Counted from the stretch's first letter, positions 23,366-32,524 are shown. The stretch is 64,000 nt of DNA from DATAEG01 sp963703085 (GCA_963703085.1 OY969789.1:2046001-2110000), one strand, 5' to 3'. Program-made: numbers and translations. Notes: generated by a model from the sequence alone, not told the origin.

Positions 23366-26300
23366 ATGGCGCGGGTGACGGTTATCCGGTCTGATGCGCA
23401 GGCTGACTACCGCATTGAGCACTTGTCTGGCTGCGGTGCTGAGGCTGCGGTGGATTACCGGATCGGTGACATGAACGGCCAGGTGATCGCACTGGGGGCG
23501 CTGTCTCCGGCCGTTGGTATTCCGGTCGGTTTGGCGCTGGACAAGGCATCGCGTGAGGCGCTGCGGGCGGTGTTGAAGGGTGTCGATCCGGTGTCCGGTG
23601 AGGTGATCGGGCAGCCGGTCTGGCGCACCCACCCGGACGCGCAACTGCCCGCCGGCCCGCTGCTTGCAGCGGTCCAGGCGGCAGCGGCCGAGCACGGCCC
23701 AGCCGGGGATGTGGTCGCCGTGGACGGCACTGGCTGGGCGTCGCGGCGGCAGGCGGAGTCGTGGTCGAGGATGGTCCGCGGGGAGCGCCGCGAGGGCATG
23801 TCACATCGAGTGTCGGTGGACCGGTTAGAGGCCGCGGCCGCCGGCTATGACATCAAGCTGGCCGACGTCTACGGCGCGGACGCGGTCGAGGCGGCGCGGC
23901 TGGCGTCGGGCGAACGGGTCGACGTGCGGGTCCGCGGATTCGACCTGACCTTCGAGGTCGACAAGACGGTGTCGATCGCGCTGGCCCTGGATCCCAACCG
24001 CGACCAGATCGAGGCGGACCTGCGAGCGTTGGCGCAGGAGTTCGCGCGGGACATCGAGCGCCGCTATGCCCGCGCTGTGGTCGGCCACCACGGCGACGGG
24101 AAGGCCCGACAGGAAGTCGCCGGGCGGGGCCTGGTGATGGCCGCGACGTTCGACCCGGTATCGCGGGAGGGCGACCCGCACTGGCACGTGCACCTGACCA
24201 TCGCGAACGTGACCCTTGACGAGAACGGCGTTTGGCGGGCGCTGTCGCGGGGGGCGGACGACCTGCACCACAACGCCGCAGCCGAGGGCGAGGCGTTCAA
24301 GTCGATGTCTCGACACATGATCGCTGAGCGGTACGGCTGGGTGTTCCAGCAACGTGAGATCGGCCGGTCCGGGGAGACGGCGTGGCGGGTCGCCGGCGTC
24401 AGTGAGGCGCAGGTCCGGGGCGGCTCGACCAGGCAGCGACGCGTCGAGGAATACACCCGGACCCGGCTGGGGGTGGCGTGGGAGGACTGCACCGACGCGC
24501 AGCAGGACCTGGCCCGCAACGCGACCCGGCCGGGCAAGCAGTCCGCCCGCCACAACGACGGCCTGCGGGACCTGACCGGATTCACCCGCGCGGCGCTGGC
24601 CGCCGCTGGTGTGCCCGTCGAGGTAGACCCGCGGATGCCGATCGCCGGCACTGATCCAGCGCGCAGCTGGGAGGCGGACGTGACCGCGGCCCGGGACGCG
24701 ATCGCGAGCCACGCGACCGACACACAGTCCACCTTCCGCTACTCAGACGCCCGCAAGATCGCGCTCGGCGCGGTCGACGGGCTGCCCCTCCAGCTGCATG
24801 ACACACTCGTCGCGGCCGCTCTGGACGACGGGCGGATCGTGGCGCTGGAGCGCTACGCCGAGCAGCTGGGTCGGTCCCCGGCGAGGTGGCGCGGGGTTTA
24901 CACCACCGCGAGCGTTCTGAACGCGGAGCGGGCACTACAGCGCCTCGGCCGAGGCACCGACCCGGAGCACGTGCTGTCCGAGCGACAGGTCCGAGCCGGT
25001 CTGGCCGAGTTCGGGCGGCGGGCCGGGTTCGAGCTGTCCGCCGAGCAGGCCACGGTCGTGCGCCAGGTGGCTACCGCGGACGCTCCGGTGGTCGCGATCC
25101 AAGGCGCGGCCGGCACCGGCAAGACCACCGTCATGCGGGCGTTGGCGTGCGCGTACGAGGCGGCCGGGATGACCGTCACCGGCACCAGCGCCGCCGCCGT
25201 CGCGAAAGAGGTCCTGATCGCCAAGGGCGGCATCGACGCCAAAACCATCGCCTCGCTGCTGGGCTCGACCGACCCGGACAAGACCTGGCGCTACGTCGGG
25301 GACGTGCTGATCGTCGACGAGGCCAGCATGGCCGACGCCCGCGACCTGGCCCGTCTCGGCGCGGAGTGTGAAGCCCGCGGCCGGCGGATGGTGTGCGTAG
25401 GCGACACCCACCAATTGCCCGCGATCGGCGCCACCGGCGGATTCGCCACCTTGCTCGAGCAAGGCCGCGAACGTGGGCTGACTGCGGAGCTGACCGAGGT
25501 CCGCCGGCAACGCCACGACCACGAGCTCGACGCCCTGTCCGCGTGGCGCAACGACCGTTACAACGACGCGATCCAGACGCTGCGCCAGCATCACCAGGTG
25601 CACGTCGTGGAATCGCACTCCGAGGCGGTGCAGCTAGCCGCCGATCTGTACCGGGCCCGCACCGAGCAGATCGAGGACCCGCTCGCCCGGCACCAGGAGG
25701 CGACGATCGTCGCCGCCCGCTCAGCCGACGCCGCCGCGGTCGGGGAACTCGCCCGCCTCGCCGCCCGCGACACCGGCCGACTGCACGGCCCGGACCACCG
25801 CTACGTCAGCGGCGGGTCCTGGATCGACCTGGCCGAAGGCGAGCTAGTGCTGCTCAAACAGAACCGGTGGGTCCTCGACGACGCCGGCGAACAGAGCCAA
25901 GTCCTCAACGGCCGCCGCGCGGTCATCGAGGAGATCCGCGACAACGGCGACCTGCAGCTGCGCTGGCAGACCGAAGCCGGCCGTGCCGAGCACGGCGTAA
26001 TCACCGCCCGCGACGTCGCCGACGGGCTGCTGCTGCCCGGCTACGTCGAACGCGGGCAGCTGCTGCACGGCACGGGTGGCACCGCCCACTCGACCCAAGG
26101 CCACGATGTCGAGCACGCGATCGTGCTCGGCTCCGGCATCACGACCCCCGAGCTCGGCTATGTCGCCCTGTCTCGGGACAAAGAACGGTCCGAGCTGGTC
26201 CTGGCCATCAACGACGTGGCAGGCACTCCCGAAGAGGCGAATCGGCTGCGCGCGATGCCGCCGGCCGAGCGGGAACAAGCCGTCAGCGAAGCATGGGTCG

Positions 26301-26524
26301 CGCGCATCAGGCAGACCGGCCGCGTCGACCAGCGCAGCATCCACGAGCAGATCGAGCAGGGCCGCACCGTCGATCCTGCGCCGGCGGCGATCGACAGCGG
26401 CATCGACACCGGGATCGAGACGGGCATCGAGACAGGCGTGGCCACGCCGGCGGCCGGTGTCGATACGAGGATCTCTACCGGGATCGAGACGGGCATTCAC
26501 ACGAGAATCAGCCGAGAGATGTAG
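23366..26524 (+). CDS. MobF/TrwC-family relaxase-helicase
   Basis: 1052 residues from the ATG at 23366, preceded by GGGGAGGT. The relaxase domain (to ~residue 400) has FEVDKTVSIALAL and the metal-binding HWHVH at 272-276. The helicase half has Walker A GAAGTGKTT with K586, Walker B VDEAS with D651 and E652, GDTHQLPAIGATGGF, and AHSTQGHDVEHAIV. Such proteins nick at oriT, stay joined to the strand and unwind it for conjugation. The last ~45 residues repeat a GI(D/E)TGI-like unit. Without a mating channel nearby, transfer would need a helper element. Confidence 0.92.
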   Translation: MARVTVIRSDAQADYRIEHLSGCGAEAAVDYRIGDMNGQVIALGALSPAVGIPVGLALDKASREALRAVLKGVDPVSGEVIGQPVWRTHPDAQLPAGPLLAAVQAAAAEHGPAGDVVAVDGTGWASRRQAESWSRMVRGERREGMSHRVSVDRLEAAAAGYDIKLADVYGADAVEAARLASGERVDVRVRGFDLTFEVDKTVSIALALDPNRDQIEADLRALAQEFARDIERRYARAVVGHHGDGKARQEVAGRGLVMAATFDPVSREGDPHWHVHLTIANVTLDENGVWRALSRGADDLHHNAAAEGEAFKSMSRHMIAERYGWVFQQREIGRSGETAWRVAGVSEAQVRGGSTRQRRVEEYTRTRLGVAWEDCTDAQQDLARNATRPGKQSARHNDGLRDLTGFTRAALAAAGVPVEVDPRMPIAGTDPARSWEADVTAARDAIASHATDTQSTFRYSDARKIALGAVDGLPLQLHDTLVAAALDDGRIVALERYAEQLGRSPARWRGVYTTASVLNAERALQRLGRGTDPEHVLSERQVRAGLAEFGRRAGFELSAEQATVVRQVATADAPVVAIQGAAGTGKTTVMRALACAYEAAGMTVTGTSAAAVAKEVLIAKGGIDAKTIASLLGSTDPDKTWRYVGDVLIVDEASMADARDLARLGAECEARGRRMVCVGDTHQLPAIGATGGFATLLEQGRERGLTAELTEVRRQRHDHELDALSAWRNDRYNDAIQTLRQHHQVHVVESHSEAVQLAADLYRARTEQIEDPLARHQEATIVAARSADAAAVGELARLAARDTGRLHGPDHRYVSGGSWIDLAEGELVLLKQNRWVLDDAGEQSQVLNGRRAVIEEIRDNGDLQLRWQTEAGRAEHGVITARDVADGLLLPGYVERGQLLHGTGGTAHSTQGHDVEHAIVLGSGITTPELGYVALSRDKERSELVLAINDVAGTPEEANRLRAMPPAEREQAVSEAWVARIRQTGRVDQRSIHEQIEQGRTVDPAPAAIDSGIDTGIETGIETGVATPAAGVDTRISTGIETGIHTRISREM

Positions 26525-26589
26525 GGCGGGGGTTTCGAGTTGGATCCGACCCGAAACTTCATTCGGTTACCACGCGCCATCTCGGTCAG

Positions 26590-26621
26590 CAAACCCAGAC
26601 GACGTCTCCGTCTGGGGTTTG
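26590..26621. terminator. Hairpin between convergent relaxase and unknown gene
   Basis: CAAACCCAGACG pairs with CGTCTGGGGTTTG across ACGTCTC, with a single bulged G. It sits between the plus-strand relaxase stop and the 3' end of the minus-strand gene at 26675, so it could end transcription in both directions. Confidence 0.55.
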
Positions 26622-26674
26622 ATGCCGCTCTCTTTCTCGGAGCGAGCCGCCTGACGGCAGCCAGACGCAAGGCG

Positions 26675-27085
26675 TCAAATGAGGCGCTGAAGTCCGCCGT
26701 ATTGATCGCTCACGGCCCGGGAGGGGTCCCATCGGTCCGCAAGATCCCCCGTGGCGGAGTCGTCAATGTTCACTGCCACTCCTGGACGGAGAACCGTGCC
26801 GGGGCCGATGCCATCACCGAGGAGCTCATGGAAAATCATTGAGCTCTGATTCGAGACGTCCCACTTGTCGGCGTTGCTTGCATCGATGTATCGCCGCGTG
26901 ACGAAGTAGGTCTGATCAGTTTGGTGGGCGTATCGCACTGCGAGGATGATGACCAGTCGTCGTGGTTCGACGTCGCTGCGCATATAGGCCTCTGCGAGGT
27001 CGGCCATGCTGGGGCGCGCCGTGATCATCCGACAGAGGTCCTCGAGAACGTCCTCGTAATATGGCCCGGGGTCGGAAGAGTTCAC
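26675..27085 (-). CDS. Unknown protein, second gene of coupled pair in element
   Basis: A 136-residue soluble protein beginning with GTG inside the stop of the gene before it (GTGA overlap), which indicates translational coupling. It has a helical first half (YYEDVLEDLCRMI, MADLAEAYMRSDVEPRRLVIILAVRY) and a mixed second half (TYFVTRRYIDASNADKWDV, FHELLGDG). It contains no signal peptide, helix or metal motif that I recognise. Base composition is less GC-rich than its neighbours, in keeping with recent arrival. Confidence 0.6.
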   Translation of the reverse strand: MNSSDPGPYYEDVLEDLCRMITARPSMADLAEAYMRSDVEPRRLVIILAVRYAHQTDQTYFVTRRYIDASNADKWDVSNQSSMIFHELLGDGIGPGTVLRPGVAVNIDDSATGDLADRWDPSRAVSDQYGGLQRLI

Positions 27086-27468
27086 CAGTCGATGGTGTCG
27101 TAGGTCGTGACGTTACCGCTAGCGTCAGTGCTTCCGTCGGGGTCGTAGGGCCGGTTATCGGTTGGGTCGGAGTCACCGAAAACGACGCCGTCGGGATTGT
27201 CCTGGGTGTCGTATGACGAGTCGCTCTCGGTGATGACGTACCCGTTTGGTTGCGGGCCGGCTCGATGGCCAAGGGGTGGGACGTTGGGCGGCGAGCCCTT
27301 GCCGTACATGCGGTGGTAACCCTTAGCGATAGCTGCTTGAACCCACGATGGGCAAGCATAGGAGTTGTCAGAGTTGGTGCAGTACAGGGTGATGACGCCG
27401 ACGATGGTGCCGCGACTGATGTGATAGCCGTAGTAGCCATCGGGCCAATCACTAATGTCGTAGATCAT
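27082..27468 (-). CDS. Unknown protein, first gene of coupled pair in element
   Basis: 128 residues from the ATG at 27468; the frame extends upstream but only with basic, non-conserved sequence. It has aromatic-rich strands (YDISDWPDGYYGYHISRG, VGVITLYCTNSDNSYACP), a CTNSDNSYAC pair of cysteines that could form a disulfide or bind metal, and a long acidic, Pro/Asp-rich tail (DPTDNRPYDPDGST). No family is recognised. The tail is unstructured-looking. It is translated just before the gene at 26675-27085. Confidence 0.6.
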   Translation of the reverse strand: MIYDISDWPDGYYGYHISRGTIVGVITLYCTNSDNSYACPSWVQAAIAKGYHRMYGKGSPPNVPPLGHRAGPQPNGYVITESDSSYDTQDNPDGVVFGDSDPTDNRPYDPDGSTDASGNVTTYDTIDW

Positions 27469-27609
27469 GGTCAGGGGGATCTCTTCGGAGCGCCGACTCC
27501 GATTCGTCCGCGTCGGACGACACATTCGCGTCGCCGCAGATGCCGTGGAAGAGTTCATCGACGCAGGGACTGTCGAACCGTCACCGAGGCCACTCCGATA
27601 GAGGCAAAT

Positions 27610-28854
27610 GTGCCCACGAAGCGCCGACGATTCGGCTACCTACGCAGGCTCGCGTCAGGTCGATGGCAAGCCTCATACGTTGGGCCGGACGGACTACGCC
27701 GCAGCGCACCACGAACGTTCACGAACAAGACTGACGCCGACCGCTGGCTTGGCGGTGTCGAGGCAGATATTGCGTCCGACCGTTGGCTCGACCCGTCGGC
27801 GGGCCGCCAAACTCTGGGCCGCTTCGCAGAGCAATGGATTGACCAACGCTCTGCCCTTCGGCCGCGCACAGTGGACCTCTACCGCTGGCTAGCCCGTAAG
27901 TACATCGCGCCAGGCCTCGGCCGTGTTGCTTTGGCGGATCTCTCGCCAGCCATGATCCGATCTTGGAGACAACAACTGATTGATGCAGGCGCCTCACAGT
28001 CCGTCTGCGCGAAGGCTTATCGACTACTTCGGTCGATACTGAACACGGCCGTCGACGACCACGCGATCGTGCGTAACCCCTGCCGTATTCGCGGGGCGGG
28101 GGACGAACGACCCGCCGAGCGCCCAGTGCTGACAGTCGAGCAGGTGGTTGATTTAAGCAACGCCGTCCCGTCGCGCTACCGCGCGCTGATCCTCGTGGCG
28201 ACATTCGCAAGCCTGCGCTGGGGTGAAGCAACCGCGCTGCGCCGCTGCGACGTGGACCTGGAGCATTGCTCCGTAAACGTGCGCGCAGCCTTCGTTGAGC
28301 GCTCCAACGGTTCACTCGAACTCGGTCCGCCCAAGTCCCGGGCCGGCACGCGCAGAATTGCCATCCCCGGACGGATCGCTGAAATCCTGGCCGCACATAT
28401 AGACGAGTACGTATCCCACGACGCCGAGGCCCTGATCTTTGCCGGACCGACCGGCCGACCCCTCCGACGAAGCAACTTCAACAAAGCGGCGGGGTGGAAG
28501 AGGGCGGCTGCCGGCATCGGTGTGCCTCTACTTCACTTTCACGATTTGCGGCACACTGGCAACACCTTCGCCGCCAGCACTCCCGGCGCCTCGATTCGCG
28601 ACCTGATGGAAAGGATGGGCCACGACAGCATGCAAGCAGCGCTCATCTACCAACACAGGACGCGGAGTGCCGATCGACGCATCGCGGCGTCAATGGACGA
28701 CCGGATCCCTGCCGTTATCGCACGTGGATCGCACGCGGTGGATCTGAACCAGCAGCGCATCGTGCGCCGAGGCCACGCGGGCCCCTCAGGGCCGGGCTTT
28801 CCGACTGGAGCGGGTGACGAGAATCGAACTCGCACTGTCAGCTTGGGAAGCTGA
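27610..28854 (+). CDS. Tyrosine site-specific integrase
   Basis: 414 residues from a GTG at 27610 with a GAGG ribosome site. An N-terminal arm-binding region (YLRRLASGRWQASYVGPDG) is followed by a SAM-like core-binding domain (LGRFAEQWIDQR, RTVDLYRWLARKYI) and the catalytic domain: R203 in SLRWGEA, a lysine in GPPKSRAGTRR, H311-D-L-R314-H, GH in MERMGHDS, and nucleophile Y347. The last ~15 codons run antisense through the tRNA-Gly gene, which places the attachment site in that tRNA. It integrates and, with a partner, excises the element. Confidence 0.93.
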   Translation: MPTKRRRFGYLRRLASGRWQASYVGPDGLRRSAPRTFTNKTDADRWLGGVEADIASDRWLDPSAGRQTLGRFAEQWIDQRSALRPRTVDLYRWLARKYIAPGLGRVALADLSPAMIRSWRQQLIDAGASQSVCAKAYRLLRSILNTAVDDHAIVRNPCRIRGAGDERPAERPVLTVEQVVDLSNAVPSRYRALILVATFASLRWGEATALRRCDVDLEHCSVNVRAAFVERSNGSLELGPPKSRAGTRRIAIPGRIAEILAAHIDEYVSHDAEALIFAGPTGRPLRRSNFNKAAGWKRAAAGIGVPLLHFHDLRHTGNTFAASTPGASIRDLMERMGHDSMQAALIYQHRTRSADRRIAASMDDRIPAVIARGSHAVDLNQQRIVRRGHAGPSGPGFPTGAGDENRTRTVSLGS

Positions 28855-28879
28855 TGTTCTGCCATTGAACTACACCCGC
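28806..28879 (-). tRNA. tRNA-Gly (anticodon CCC)
   Basis: Read on the minus strand, the 74 bases fold as a full cloverleaf: acceptor GCGGGTG/CACCCGC, D stem GTTC/GAAC, anticodon stem TCAGC/GCTGA with loop TTCCCAA (anticodon CCC), T arm GCGAG-TTCGATT-CTCGT, discriminator U, and an encoded CCA. Its 3' half overlaps the integrase 3' end on the opposite strand, as expected when an element has inserted and restored the tRNA sequence. Confidence 0.95.
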
Positions 28880-28977
28880 ACAGGAACTGGACGTATCGTA
28901 TCGTGCGGCGCGACGGGCAACCTGGTCGATCGCGCGGCTGGTGTGTGACCAGGTCCGAATTCGGGAAGGCACCTCCA

Positions 28978-29367
28978 ATGATTATCTTCGGCTCTCGGGT
29001 TTACACCCGCGTCATCGCCACCCTCATGCTGGTGTGCCAGCGGTGTGGAAATCCGGCGGCGCATCGCGTCCAGGAGCGGATCACCCGCTTCACGTTGTTC
29101 TTCATCCCGTTGTTCCCGATCGGCTCTCGTCGGTTCCTCACCTGCACGTTCTGCGGCACGACGACACCCATTTCCAAGGAGCTGGCCAACCAGTACGCAG
29201 CACAGGCGCAGGGTCCGCAACAGCAGCCGTACCCGCAGCAGCAGCCGATGCCGCAGCAGCCGGCCCAGCTCGCCCAGCAGCCGCAGCAGGGCGGCTACGG
29301 GCAACCACAGCTCGGCCAGCAGCCGCAGCAGCAATTCCCGCCGCAGCAGTACCCCGGCCAGCACTGA
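28978..29367 (+). CDS. Zinc-ribbon protein with Gln/Pro-rich tail
   Basis: A 129-residue protein. An N-terminal ~70-residue zinc-ribbon domain has CQRC and CTFC pairs separated by a hydrophobic stretch (FTLFFIPLFPIGSRRF). A C-terminal ~55 residues made almost wholly of Gln, Pro and Gly (QQQPYPQQQPMPQQPAQ) is probably disordered. Similar small zinc-ribbon proteins are frequent in actinobacteria and have no known role. It is the first gene on the backbone side of tRNA-Gly. Confidence 0.75.
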   Translation: MIIFGSRVYTRVIATLMLVCQRCGNPAAHRVQERITRFTLFFIPLFPIGSRRFLTCTFCGTTTPISKELANQYAAQAQGPQQQPYPQQQPMPQQPAQLAQQPQQGGYGQPQLGQQPQQQFPPQQYPGQH

Positions 29368-29395
29368 AGTCTCCCGCCGCAGCGGTCCGTTCCGG

Positions 29396-30739
29396 TCACC
29401 CCGGTCGGGCCGCTTCGTCGTTTGCGGCGCTCTCCAGCGAGCAGAACGCCAACCCGCAGAGCAGCAGCTCACCGGCGATCCACCACTGGTTCTGAAACGT
29501 CTGCTTGTTCGCGAAATTAAAACTGGCCAGCGTTGCCCCGGCGCCGACCAGCAACCCGCCGAGAGTGTGCGGGAGTCGACGAACGGCCAGGACGAGCGTG
29601 CCGAGCACCAACAACAGCACGACCGGCGTGCCTATCGGGCCGGGCAGGTACTGCCATACCGACAGGGAGTCTTTGCGGGCCGGGAGATCGATGAAGAAGG
29701 TCACCGTGCAGTGGGTGAAGCGCACGGGATTCCACACCACCCACGGCGCGCTGATGGCCGCGGCCACCGCCACCGCGCAAAGCGCCCGTCGCCAGCCGAA
29801 CACGCGCCAGAGCGCGAACAGCGGCAACAGCAGCACCATGTGCTGTTTCGTCGCCAGGGCGGCGCCGAGCGCGACAACCGCCCAGTTGCGGCGACCGAGT
29901 GAGATCAGTCCGGCGGCCATCATCATGAAGCCGACCGCGATGCTTTCGTTCCAGGCTTGCTGCGTCACCCGCATGGTGCCGACGAGGACGACGGCGACAC
30001 CGAGCAACGACAGCACCCGGAACCGTCGCTCCGGGTCACCGCCGGCCGCCCGCCACCCGGCGATACCGAGCGTGATCCAGCCGGCCGCCAGTACGGCCAA
30101 CTCGGCGTAGCGGACCTCGTCCAGCGTGATCCACCCTGCCCAAGAAACGAGCAGGGTGCTCGGCAGATAGTTGTAGCAACCGGCCGTCTGCCCCGCCGGG
30201 ATGTGCGCGTAGGTGTGGTCGTACGGGTTGACGCCGTGGAACAGCCCTGCCGAGGCCTGCTGAAAGATCAGCCAGACGTCGATGTGCGGACGGGCGGCGC
30301 CGACGATTTCCAACACGAGCGCAAGCGCGGCGACGACCGCTGTCGCGCACAGCACGGCGAGGCGAACGCGGCGCAGCCAGGGCAGCATGGCCGCGATGAG
30401 CAGCAAGCACCCGACGAACGCCAGGGAGACCGCCCACGGCAACGCAGCGCGTCGGTCCACCTCGCCGGTCTGCGGCTTGGCCACCTGCGGCACCAGGGTG
30501 ATCGCCAGGGCGAGTCCGACCGTCCACCAGCGAGGAGCGCCGAAACGGCAGTAGGCCACCGCGAGCAGGATGGCCGGGACGCCGAGCACGACGGCCGTGA
30601 TGTTGTACCAGCGTGCGACCGTCGCGTAGCTGCATGTGGCGGCGATCAGCGCAATTGCCAGGAGCACTACGTCGGCGCCGGAGCCACACACGCTGGCGGG
30701 CAGCCGGGTCGGCGTACCGGTGCGCACTCCGCCCGCCAC
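29396..30739 (-). CDS. GT87-type polytopic membrane protein (mannosyltransferase-like)
   Basis: 447 residues with about 11 hydrophobic helices. After the second to fourth helices, the external loop VWLIFQQASAGLFHGVNPYDHTY (in part: AGLFHGVNPYDH) and LPSTLLVSWAG resemble GT87/DUF2029 lipid-linked mannosyltransferases, where an Asp in the first loop is catalytic (here IDVW). ATKQHMVLLLPLFALW is a typical later helix. Such enzymes build lipomannan or other cell-envelope glycans from polyprenyl-phosphate mannose. The assignment is by topology and short motifs only. Confidence 0.65.
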   Translation of the reverse strand: MAGGVRTGTPTRLPASVCGSGADVVLLAIALIAATCSYATVARWYNITAVVLGVPAILLAVAYCRFGAPRWWTVGLALAITLVPQVAKPQTGEVDRRAALPWAVSLAFVGCLLLIAAMLPWLRRVRLAVLCATAVVAALALVLEIVGAARPHIDVWLIFQQASAGLFHGVNPYDHTYAHIPAGQTAGCYNYLPSTLLVSWAGWITLDEVRYAELAVLAAGWITLGIAGWRAAGGDPERRFRVLSLLGVAVVLVGTMRVTQQAWNESIAVGFMMMAAGLISLGRRNWAVVALGAALATKQHMVLLLPLFALWRVFGWRRALCAVAVAAAISAPWVVWNPVRFTHCTVTFFIDLPARKDSLSVWQYLPGPIGTPVVLLLVLGTLVLAVRRLPHTLGGLLVGAGATLASFNFANKQTFQNQWWIAGELLLCGLAFCSLESAANDEAARPG

Positions 30740-30846
30740 TGCTGCACCGCCGTCCGCCGTGATTGGCCCGCCGGATGCGGACTCCCGCAGGCACGTTAAC
30801 GCACGGTGCGGCCGGCTCCGGCGAGCCGCACGCTAGCCTCTGCGCC

Positions 30847-31425
30847 ATGCTCCTGAGCGACCGCGACATCCGATCCGAGGTGGCCGCGGGGCGGCTGCAG
30901 CTCGAGCCCTGGGACACCGAGCTCGTTCAGCCATCCAGCGTCGACGTGCGGCTGGACCGGTTCTTCCGGGTCTTCAACAACTCCGCGTATACCCACATCG
31001 ACCCGGCCGAGCAGCAGGATGACCTGACCAGCCTCGTCGAGCCGGAGGGCGATGCGCCGTTCGTGCTGCATCCCGGCGAGTTCGTACTCGGCTCGACGCT
31101 GGAGATCGTCACGCTGCCAGATGATCTTGCCGGCCGGCTCGAGGGAAAGTCATCCCTCGGCCGGCTCGGGCTACTGACGCATTCGACCGCCGGCTTCATC
31201 GATCCCGGCTTCACCGGGCACATCACGTTGGAGCTGTCCAACGTCGCCAACCTGCCCATCACGCTGTGGCCCGGGATGAAGATCGGCCAGCTGTGCCTGT
31301 TCCGGCTGTCCAGTGCGTCGGAGCATCCGTACGGGTCGGCGGTGTACGGCTCGCGTTATCAGGGGCAGCGCGGCCCGACGCCGAGCCGGTCGTACCAGAA
31401 CTTTCGGCGCTGGCCGACCGGCTGA
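30847..31425 (+). CDS. dcd: dCTP deaminase
   Basis: A 192-residue protein from the ATG at 30847. The start MLLSDRDIRSEV, QPSSVDVRLDRFFRVF, the core EGKSSLGRLGLLTHSTAG followed by FIDPGFTGHITLEL, and the tail GSRYQGQRGPTPSRSY are all canonical for Dcd. It converts dCTP to dUTP, and in mycobacteria the same protein also hydrolyses dUTP to dUMP (bifunctional); the sequence type here fits that group, but the activity is inferred. The cytosolic trimer supplies thymidylate precursor. Upstream is the divergent GT87-like gene. Confidence 0.97.
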   Translation: MLLSDRDIRSEVAAGRLQLEPWDTELVQPSSVDVRLDRFFRVFNNSAYTHIDPAEQQDDLTSLVEPEGDAPFVLHPGEFVLGSTLEIVTLPDDLAGRLEGKSSLGRLGLLTHSTAGFIDPGFTGHITLELSNVANLPITLWPGMKIGQLCLFRLSSASEHPYGSAVYGSRYQGQRGPTPSRSYQNFRRWPTG

Positions 31426-31432
31426 GGCGCGA

Positions 31433-32524
31433 TCAGGGCTTGACGATCGGGTGGATCCAGCCGTACTTGTCCGGGGTGACGCCGGTCTGGACGCCCAGCA
31501 ACGCGTCGCGCAGGCTGGCTGCCACCGGACCGGTGTCGCCGGTGCCGACCGACCAGTCGCCGTCCGCGCTGCGCACGGTGCCCACCGGAGTGACGACGGC
31601 CGCGGTGCCACAGCCGAACACTTCGGTGATCTGCCCCGATGCGCAGCCCTCCCGCCAGTCCTCCACGGAGATCTTGCCCTCCTCGACCCCGTAACCGAGG
31701 TCGGCGGCCAGGTGCAGCAACGAGTCGCGGGTGATGCCGGGCAGCAGCGTGCCGGACAAGGCCGGTGTGACGAGGCGCGCCGAGCTGCCGGTGCCGAAGA
31801 CGAAGCAGAGGTTGTTGGTGCCCATCTCCTCGACCCAGCGGTGCTCGACGGCGTCCAACCAGACGACCTGGTCGCACCCCTTCGCAGTGGCTTGGGCCTG
31901 CGCCAGCAAGCTGCCGGCGTAGTTGCCGGCGCACTTCGCCTCGCCCGTGCCGCCGAGCGCGGCGCGGGTGTACTCGGTGGACAACCACACCGTCAGCGGC
32001 TTGGCCCCGCCGCGGAAGTACGCGCCGGCGGGCGAAGCGATCAGCAGGTATGCGTAGGCATTCGCCGGGCGCACCCCGAGGCCGACCTCGGTGGAGATCA
32101 TGAACGGACGCAAGTAGAGCGACGCGTCGTCGCCGGTGGGAACCCAGTCCCGGTCAACGTCGACGAGCGCGTCGATCGAGTCGACGAACATGCCGTCGGG
32201 CAGCGGTGGCATCTCCATCCGGACCGCCGACCGGGCGAACCGCGCCGCGTTGGCGTCCGGCCGGAAAGCGACGATGGAACCGTCCTCGTGTCGGTAGGCC
32301 TTGAGACCTTCGAAGATGAGCTGGCCGTAGTGCAGCGAGTTGGTCGCCGGGTCCATCGTCAGCGGCTGGTACGGCAGCACCTGCGCCTCGCCCCAGGCGC
32401 CGTCGGCGAAGTCCGCGCGGACCATGTGATCGGTGAAGTACTTGCCGAAGCCGGGATTGGCGAGGGCCTCGGCTCGCCGCTCGGCGGAAACCGGTGATGT
32501 GCTGCGCTGCACGGAGATGGTCAT
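31433..32524 (-). CDS. ilvE: Branched-chain amino acid aminotransferase
   Basis: A 363-residue fold-type IV aminotransferase. LHYGQLIFEGLKAYR, the PLP lysine K197 in GGTGEAKCAGNYAGS, EEMGTNNLCFVF and LPGITRDSLL are diagnostic. It interconverts Leu, Ile and Val with their 2-oxo acids using glutamate, the last step of their synthesis. The ATG start is at 32524. It is convergent with dcd, separated by only 7 bases, with no clear terminator between. Confidence 0.96.
   Translation of the reverse strand: MTISVQRSTSPVSAERRAEALANPGFGKYFTDHMVRADFADGAWGEAQVLPYQPLTMDPATNSLHYGQLIFEGLKAYRHEDGSIVAFRPDANAARFARSAVRMEMPPLPDGMFVDSIDALVDVDRDWVPTGDDASLYLRPFMISTEVGLGVRPANAYAYLLIASPAGAYFRGGAKPLTVWLSTEYTRAALGGTGEAKCAGNYAGSLLAQAQATAKGCDQVVWLDAVEHRWVEEMGTNNLCFVFGTGSSARLVTPALSGTLLPGITRDSLLHLAADLGYGVEEGKISVEDWREGCASGQITEVFGCGTAAVVTPVGTVRSADGDWSVGTGDTGPVAASLRDALLGVQTGVTPDKYGWIHPIVKP

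Larger units (their letters stand above)
19827..28854 (+). mobile_element. Putative integrative mobilizable element in tRNA-Gly
   Basis: The right end is set by the integrase gene and the 3' half of tRNA-Gly. Cargo read inward: coupled unknown pair, MobF relaxase, coiled-coil and HNH genes, zinc-ribbon, TIR-like protein and resolvase. There are no coupling protein, mating-pore or replication genes, so it would be mobilized rather than self-transmissible. I searched by eye for a second copy of the tRNA 3' end to fix the left end and did not find it; the left limit given is a guess at the resolvase upstream region. Confidence 0.55.
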
